Assembly: GCA_023424585.1 (NCBI GenBank)
Contig: JAFADT010000500.1
Span: 1 to 9,114, forward strand
DNA: 9,114 nt
Direction of reading: 5' to 3'
Source of the DNA: Pseudomonadota bacterium
GTDB lineage: Bacteria > Myxococcota > Myxococcia > Myxococcales > Myxococcaceae
Under the pieces are notes generated by a model, which was not told the origin of the DNA, ran no database searches, and saw only the letters and a list, made by a program, of their open reading frames with translations. Positions 5,884 to 9,114 of this stretch are shown here, piece by piece. Each line of letters begins with the position of its first letter. The stretch's first letter is position 1. Both the position numbers and the translations under genes were made by a program.

Positions 5884-6783
5884 CTAGCGGTACGTCGCGG
5901 TCACGCTGTCCGCGCGGGACACCTGACCGGCGGTGAACGAGTTCATGCAGCTGTCGTCCGTGTAGTCCATGAAGTTGTAGATGGGGTCCACGCCGCCGCC
6001 CGAGCAGGTGTCGCGGCCCACCGGGCAGCCGTACGCGGGCGAGGCCTCCGGCGGCGTGTCGCTGACGGAGTCACCCGAGCCGGAGCAGCCGCCCTGGAAC
6101 GTGTGGTACAGGCCCAGCCAGTGGCCGACCTCGTGCGTGCCCGTGTCGCCCAGGTTGTAGGGGGACGCCGTGCCGCCGGGGACGCTGCTGAAGAGGATGA
6201 CCACGCCGTCCATCTTCGGCTGGCTGGTGTAGCTGGAGGGGAAGGTCGCCCAGCCCAGCAGGCCGCCGCTGAGGTTCGCGGTGTAGAGGTTCAGCGACTC
6301 CTTGCCACCCTTGCGCAGGGAGTTCTTCATGTTCTTCTCGTTGGTGCTGCCCTGCGCCAGGTTGAACCACGACGCGTTGGTCGTGCGGTCCGTGCCGGCC
6401 AGGGTGAACTTGAACGGGGTGTTGGCGTACGCCGCGTTCAGCACGTTCATCTGCGCGGTGATCTGCGAGTCCGGAACGTCGCCGTTGGCCACGCCCGTCC
6501 CCTTGCGGATGACGTGGACGTAGACCGGCACGTTCACCGAGCCCACCGCGCGTTTCGCCTGCACGCGGCCGGCGATCGCCGCTTCAATCTCCAGCTTCTC
6601 GTCGGCGGACGGCTCCACGGTCGCGCAGCCACGGTGCGGAATGGCCTCCGCGTGGGTGGTCTCCTCCGCGGGAGCTGGAGTCGGCTCCTCGGAGGTCGGG
6701 GCGTTGTTACAGCCCGCCAGGGACATCAGGGTGCCAACGACCACCGCGATACGGCCACCACGCTGCGCGACGTGACGAAGCAT
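5884..6783 (-). CDS. Lipoprotein zinc metalloprotease, M43 (pappalysin/cytophagalysin) type
   Basis: This 299-residue exported endopeptidase begins with a lipoprotein signal peptide (Arg-rich start, hydrophobic 11-22, lipobox LAGC with Cys 25). A Pro/Glu/Thr-rich linker and propeptide-like segment follow. The zinc site is [11 protein letters not shown] (217-227), with catalytic Glu 218. The Met-turn is at Met 272 ([11 protein letters not shown]). Cysteines 233, 253, 260 and 279 fit the two disulfides known from ulilysin-like enzymes. Asn at +2 after the lipid Cys is not a known inner-membrane retention signal, so an outer-membrane or surface site is plausible. ATG 6781-6783 is chosen because AGGAG lies 8 nt upstream. 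An in-frame ATG at 6822 would precede the predicted transcription start. The gene is monocistronic between two terminators. Its substrate is unknown; predation or matrix turnover is speculation. Confidence 0.93.
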   Translation of the reverse strand: MLRHVAQRGGRIAVVVGTLMSLAGCNNAPTSEEPTPAPAEETTHAEAIPHRGCATVEPSADEKLEIEAAIAGRVQAKRAVGSVNVPVYVHVIRKGTGVANGDVPDSQITAQMNVLNAAYANTPFKFTLAGTDRTTNASWFNLAQGSTNEKNMKNSLRKGGKESLNLYTANLSGGLLGWATFPSSYTSQPKMDGVVILFSSVPGGTASPYNLGDTGTHEVGHWLGLYHTFQGGCSGSGDSVSDTPPEASPAYGCPVGRDTCSGGGVDPIYNFMDYTDDSCMNSFTAGQVSRADSVTATYR

Positions 6784-6815
6784 TTTCCCAACTCCTCGGA
6801 AAGTGGGGAGGCGGA

Positions 6816-6843
6816 AATACACGGAACAACCCGCTCAAGTCAA
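6816..6843 (-). promoter_or_regulatory. Candidate sigma-70-like promoter of the metalloprotease gene
   Basis: On the minus strand TTGACT (6838-6843, five of six) is followed after 16 nt by TGTATT (6816-6821, four of six). The surrounding 6784-6900 stretch is AT-richer than the genes. A start near 6809 would leave a 26-nt leader carrying the AGGAG site (6792-6796). It agrees with the chosen protease start codon. Motif match only. Confidence 0.5.
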
Positions 6844-6933
6844 TGGGCGCTGGAAACCTGAATTCACTCCAAAAACCGATGAAGGCAAACCAGGCGTCGC
6901 GGGCGGAGGTGCGGCCTGTCTGTGTTTCATTTC

Positions 6934-6978
6934 AAAGAAGAAAGACGCCGGAGCCCCCTGAACGGGGACCCCGGCGGC
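6934..6978 (-). terminator. Intrinsic terminator of the mla operon
   Basis: About 52 nt after the MCE gene stop, a minus-strand stem pairs GCCGCCGGGG-type sequence with GGGGCTCCGGCGTC, with one mismatch and one bulge. The tract TTTCTTCTTTG follows at once. Its 3' arm and the start of its T-rich tail repeat those of the protease terminator over 16 bp (6942-6957 versus 5818-5833). Confidence 0.8.
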
Positions 6979-7030
6979 GGAAGACCGGCCACGGCCCGGC
7001 GCGCGCCTCTTCCCGGACGCCCTGGAAGGC

Positions 7031-8227
7031 TCAGGGGGCGGGGGGCGCGGCGTCGGGCTTCGCGGGGGTGCCGGCGTCGTCGGGCGTGAGCGGGGTGGGC
7101 GCCGTCTGGGGAGCGCCCACCTGCTCCAGGGACTCGCGGTTGCTCAGGGAGAAGCGCACCAGGGCGCGGAGGATGCGGTTGCGCTTCACGTTGCCCAGCA
7201 CCTCGCGCAGGTCGTCGTAGACGGTGGGGTCGTTGACGAGCGCGCCCAGGGTGCCGTCGCCCCGGGCCACGGTGGCGGTGATTTGCTTGATGTCCGCGGC
7301 GGCGCTGCCCAGGTCCGCGAACATGCCCTTCGCGTCGCCGTAGACGAGCTGGTGCACGGCGCCGTTGGGGCTCTTCTTCGCGTCCTCCAGCAGGCCCGCG
7401 AGCTGGCCGGCCGCCTCGCCCAGCTCGCGCATGGCCACCGCGCCGTCCTGGCCGTAGATGAGCGCGTGCGCGGTGCCGTCGCCGCGGCGGACCTCCCCCA
7501 GGAGGGCCTCCACGTGGCCCAGGGCCCCGTCCAGGCGCTTCGCGGCGCCGGACGCGTTGGAGAGCAGCGTGCTCACCTCCTGGCCCATGCGCGGGTCGTA
7601 GATGAGGGCGTGCAGGGCGCCGTTGCCCTTCTCCACCTCCTCGATGATGTTGCGCAGCGAGGCGACGCTCCGGGCCAGGTCCTTCGACAGGTCCGGGTTC
7701 GCGTAGGTCTTCACGGCGTCCTTGAGGGACTCGCTGATCTCGACGGAGTTCTCCATCACCCGGCTGGCGCTGGACATCAGCTTGGACAGGTCCCCGCCGG
7801 TGGCGGACTTCACGACGCCGCCGGGCTCGATGGGCGGCTGGTCCGCGCTGCCCAGGGAGATGTCCACCGCCTTGTCGCCCAGCACGCCCATGCTGGTGAG
7901 GCGGGCCACGGAGTCCGCGCGGACGCGGCCCGCGTAGACGCCGGCCACCTGGAACTCCACCTGCAAGCGGCTGTCCGAGAGGTCCTCGGAGAAGGACACG
8001 CTGTTCACGCGGCCCACCTTCAGGCCGCCAATCCACACGGGGGACTGGTCGCTCAGGCCGTCCACGCTCTGGAAGTAGGCGCGGAAGATGACCTGGCGCT
8101 GGAAGAGGTTGGACTCGCGACCGATGAAGAAGACGACGACGCCGGCCACGGCGAGGCCCACGGCGACGAAGAGGCCCGCCCTCACGGCCAGGCGCTTCTC
8201 CTTGGGGGTCGAGGTGAAGAGACTCAT
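7031..8227 (-). CDS. mlaD: MlaD-like MCE domain lipid-transport protein with repeated C-terminal extension
   Basis: This 398-residue protein should be the periplasmic substrate-binding ring of an Mla-type ABC system that moves phospholipids between the inner and outer membranes. One N-terminal membrane anchor (about 14-35) follows a basic stretch. A single MCE domain spans about 46-126, including VWIGGLKVGRV (64-74) and the MGVLGDKAVDI motif (113-123). The remainder is helical and probably coiled-coil. It contains four copies of a G-x-G-x-x-H/G-A-L-I/V-Y/N unit, starting near residues 201, 249, 287 and 323. An Ala/Pro/Asp-rich tail ends the protein. E. coli MlaD is about 183 residues, so this one is more than twice as long. 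The ATG overlaps the ATPase stop as ATGA. The MCE family is certain; the exact lipid and direction are not. Confidence 0.94.
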   Translation of the reverse strand: MSLFTSTPKEKRLAVRAGLFVAVGLAVAGVVVFFIGRESNLFQRQVIFRAYFQSVDGLSDQSPVWIGGLKVGRVNSVSFSEDLSDSRLQVEFQVAGVYAGRVRADSVARLTSMGVLGDKAVDISLGSADQPPIEPGGVVKSATGGDLSKLMSSASRVMENSVEISESLKDAVKTYANPDLSKDLARSVASLRNIIEEVEKGNGALHALIYDPRMGQEVSTLLSNASGAAKRLDGALGHVEALLGEVRRGDGTAHALIYGQDGAVAMRELGEAAGQLAGLLEDAKKSPNGAVHQLVYGDAKGMFADLGSAAADIKQITATVARGDGTLGALVNDPTVYDDLREVLGNVKRNRILRALVRFSLSNRESLEQVGAPQTAPTPLTPDDAGTPAKPDAAPPAP

Positions 8228-9051
8228 GGTGTTCCCCGGGGGTTCAGCTCCAGGCGGCGCGCGTCGATGAAGGCGCGCACCTCCGGCACCTGGGAGCGGC
8301 GCATCTCCTCCGGGGTGCCCACCTGGACAATCTTGCGGTTGGCCAGCATGGCCATCCGGTCCGCCAGCACGAAGGCGCTCACCATGTCGTGCGTGACGAC
8401 GATGGACGTGGCGCCCAGGCGCTGCTTCATCGAATCAATCAGCTCGTTGATGGTCTGCGTGGTGACGGGGTCCAGCCCCGTGGTGGGCTCATCCCAGAGG
8501 ATGACCTCCGGCTCCGTGGCGATGGCGCGCGCCAGGCCCACGCGCTTGCGCATGCCGCCGGACAGGTCCGAAGGCATCAGCTTCTCCGTGTTGGGCAGGT
8601 CCACCAGCTCCAGCTTCTCCGCCACGCGCTTCTGGATCTCCGCGCGGGACATGGTGGGGAAGTGCTCGCGCAGGGGGTACGCCACGTTGTCCGCCACGCT
8701 GAGCGAGTCGAACAGCGCCGCGCCCTGGAACACCATGGCCACGTGCTTGCGGACCTCCAGGAACTGCTCCTCGGAGAACTTCGCCAGGTCGTAGCCCTCG
8801 AACAGGATGCTGCCGCCGTCCGGGTGCAGGAGGCCGATGAGGCACTTGAGCAGCACGCTCTTGCCCACGCCGGAGCCGCCCAGCACCACCAGCGTCTCGC
8901 CGGCGCGCACGTCCAGGTCCACGCCGTCGTAGATGCGCTTGGCGCCGAACTGCTTGATGAGCCCGTCGAAGCGGATGAGCTCCTCGCCCGGCGTGGGCTT
9001 GCGGAAGCTGAACGGGACGGCGGGGTCGCTGTGGTGGCGGGCCTTGCGCAT
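8224..9051 (-). CDS. mlaF: Mla-type ABC transporter ATPase
   Basis: This 275-residue cytoplasmic ATPase powers the lipid transporter formed with the MlaE permease and the MlaD-like protein. Its motifs are Walker A GGSGVGKS (58-65), Q-loop Gln 109 (VFQGAALFDSL), signature LSGGMRKR (163-170), Walker B VILWDEP (183-189) with catalytic Glu 188, D-loop TGLDP and H-loop His 221 (VVTHD). The FQGAALFDSL sequence after the Q-loop is typical of MlaF/Ttg2A rather than of other importers. About 25 residues precede the usual domain start; no internal start codon is available there. The ATG (9049-9051) follows the permease stop by 13 nt without a clear ribosome site, which suggests translational coupling. 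It overlaps the MCE gene as ATGA. Confidence 0.96.
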   Translation of the reverse strand: MRKARHHSDPAVPFSFRKPTPGEELIRFDGLIKQFGAKRIYDGVDLDVRAGETLVVLGGSGVGKSVLLKCLIGLLHPDGGSILFEGYDLAKFSEEQFLEVRKHVAMVFQGAALFDSLSVADNVAYPLREHFPTMSRAEIQKRVAEKLELVDLPNTEKLMPSDLSGGMRKRVGLARAIATEPEVILWDEPTTGLDPVTTQTINELIDSMKQRLGATSIVVTHDMVSAFVLADRMAMLANRKIVQVGTPEEMRRSQVPEVRAFIDARRLELNPRGTP

Positions 9052-9064
9052 GGTGCGGGCGGCT

Positions 9065-9114
9065 TCAGAAGTAGAGCGTGATTTTCGTGATGAAGAAGTC
9101 CGCCAGGCACACGG
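9065..9114 (-). CDS. mlaE: MlaE-type permease, C-terminal end only
   Basis: Only the last codons are in the window; they read VCLADFFITKITLYF and then TGA (9065-9067). The ADFF-x-TK pattern followed by a short hydrophobic end is typical of the C-terminus of MlaE/YrbE permeases. The position directly before the MlaF gene, with a 13-nt gap, matches the usual E-F-D gene order. Few residues are visible, so the call depends largely on context. Confidence 0.8.
   Translation of the reverse strand, partial: VCLADFFITKITLYF

Noticed and set aside
6784..6822. Upstream ATG adding 13 residues to the metalloprotease
   Set aside because: It would bury the signal peptide behind a longer polar stretch, has no ribosome site, and lies upstream of the predicted transcription start. 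The ATG at 6783 has AGGAG at proper distance.
7283..8794. 503-codon plus-strand open frame opposite the mla genes
   Set aside because: It spans two well-defined minus-strand genes, and its composition is that of an antisense shadow. No ribosome site or domain supports it.
1..9114. CRISPR array, tRNA, rRNA, transposase or phage gene
   Set aside because: No spaced direct repeats, no tRNA-like cloverleaf, no rRNA sequence and no mobile-element protein was seen on either strand.

Overview
The DNA is about 70% GC, and all recognisable genes lie on the minus strand. The protein set points to a myxobacterium: a DUF2378/TIGR02265 protein (a paralogous family described from Myxococcus xanthus), a REC-GAF-histidine kinase with a companion receiver, an MlaD-like protein with a long repeated tail, and a lipoprotein metalloprotease. 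The order Myxococcales is a good inference; the genus cannot be fixed from the sequence alone.

Layout, high to low coordinate (direction of transcription): (a) 9114-7031 holds the end of a phospholipid-transport operon: the last codons of an MlaE-type permease, the MlaF-type ATPase, and an MlaD-type MCE protein overlapping the ATPase by ATGA. It is closed by an intrinsic terminator (6934-6978). (b) 6783-5884 is a single-gene unit for a secreted lipoprotein protease of the M43 (pappalysin/cytophagalysin) type, with a sigma-70-like promoter and its own terminator (5811-5856). The two terminators share a 16-bp block. (c) 5720-4557 encodes a class V PLP aminotransferase of the alanine/serine-glyoxylate type, starting at GTG. 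A hairpin overlaps its stop codon. (d) 4285-3653 encodes a DUF2378 protein, preceded by an AT-rich non-coding stretch that probably holds its promoter. (e) 3496-1423 is a signalling operon: a putative 24-residue leader ORF with a strong ribosome-binding site, then a REC-GAF-HisKA-HATPase kinase (ATGA overlap with the leader), then a stand-alone receiver (GTGA overlap with the kinase). A 36-bp imperfect palindrome lies upstream. (f) 1293-1 is a CPA2 cation:proton antiporter of the CHX/KHA1 type with a candidate promoter; its 3' end is outside the window.

The operons look functionally unrelated: outer-membrane lipid homeostasis, extracellular proteolysis, glyoxylate/amino-acid metabolism, signal transduction and ion homeostasis. 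I found no rRNA, tRNA, CRISPR array, insertion sequence or defence cassette. The items most worth follow-up are the putative leader peptide coupled to the kinase, the palindrome upstream of it, the repeated tail of the MlaD-like protein, and the DUF2378 gene of unknown function. No clearly new multi-gene system is evident.
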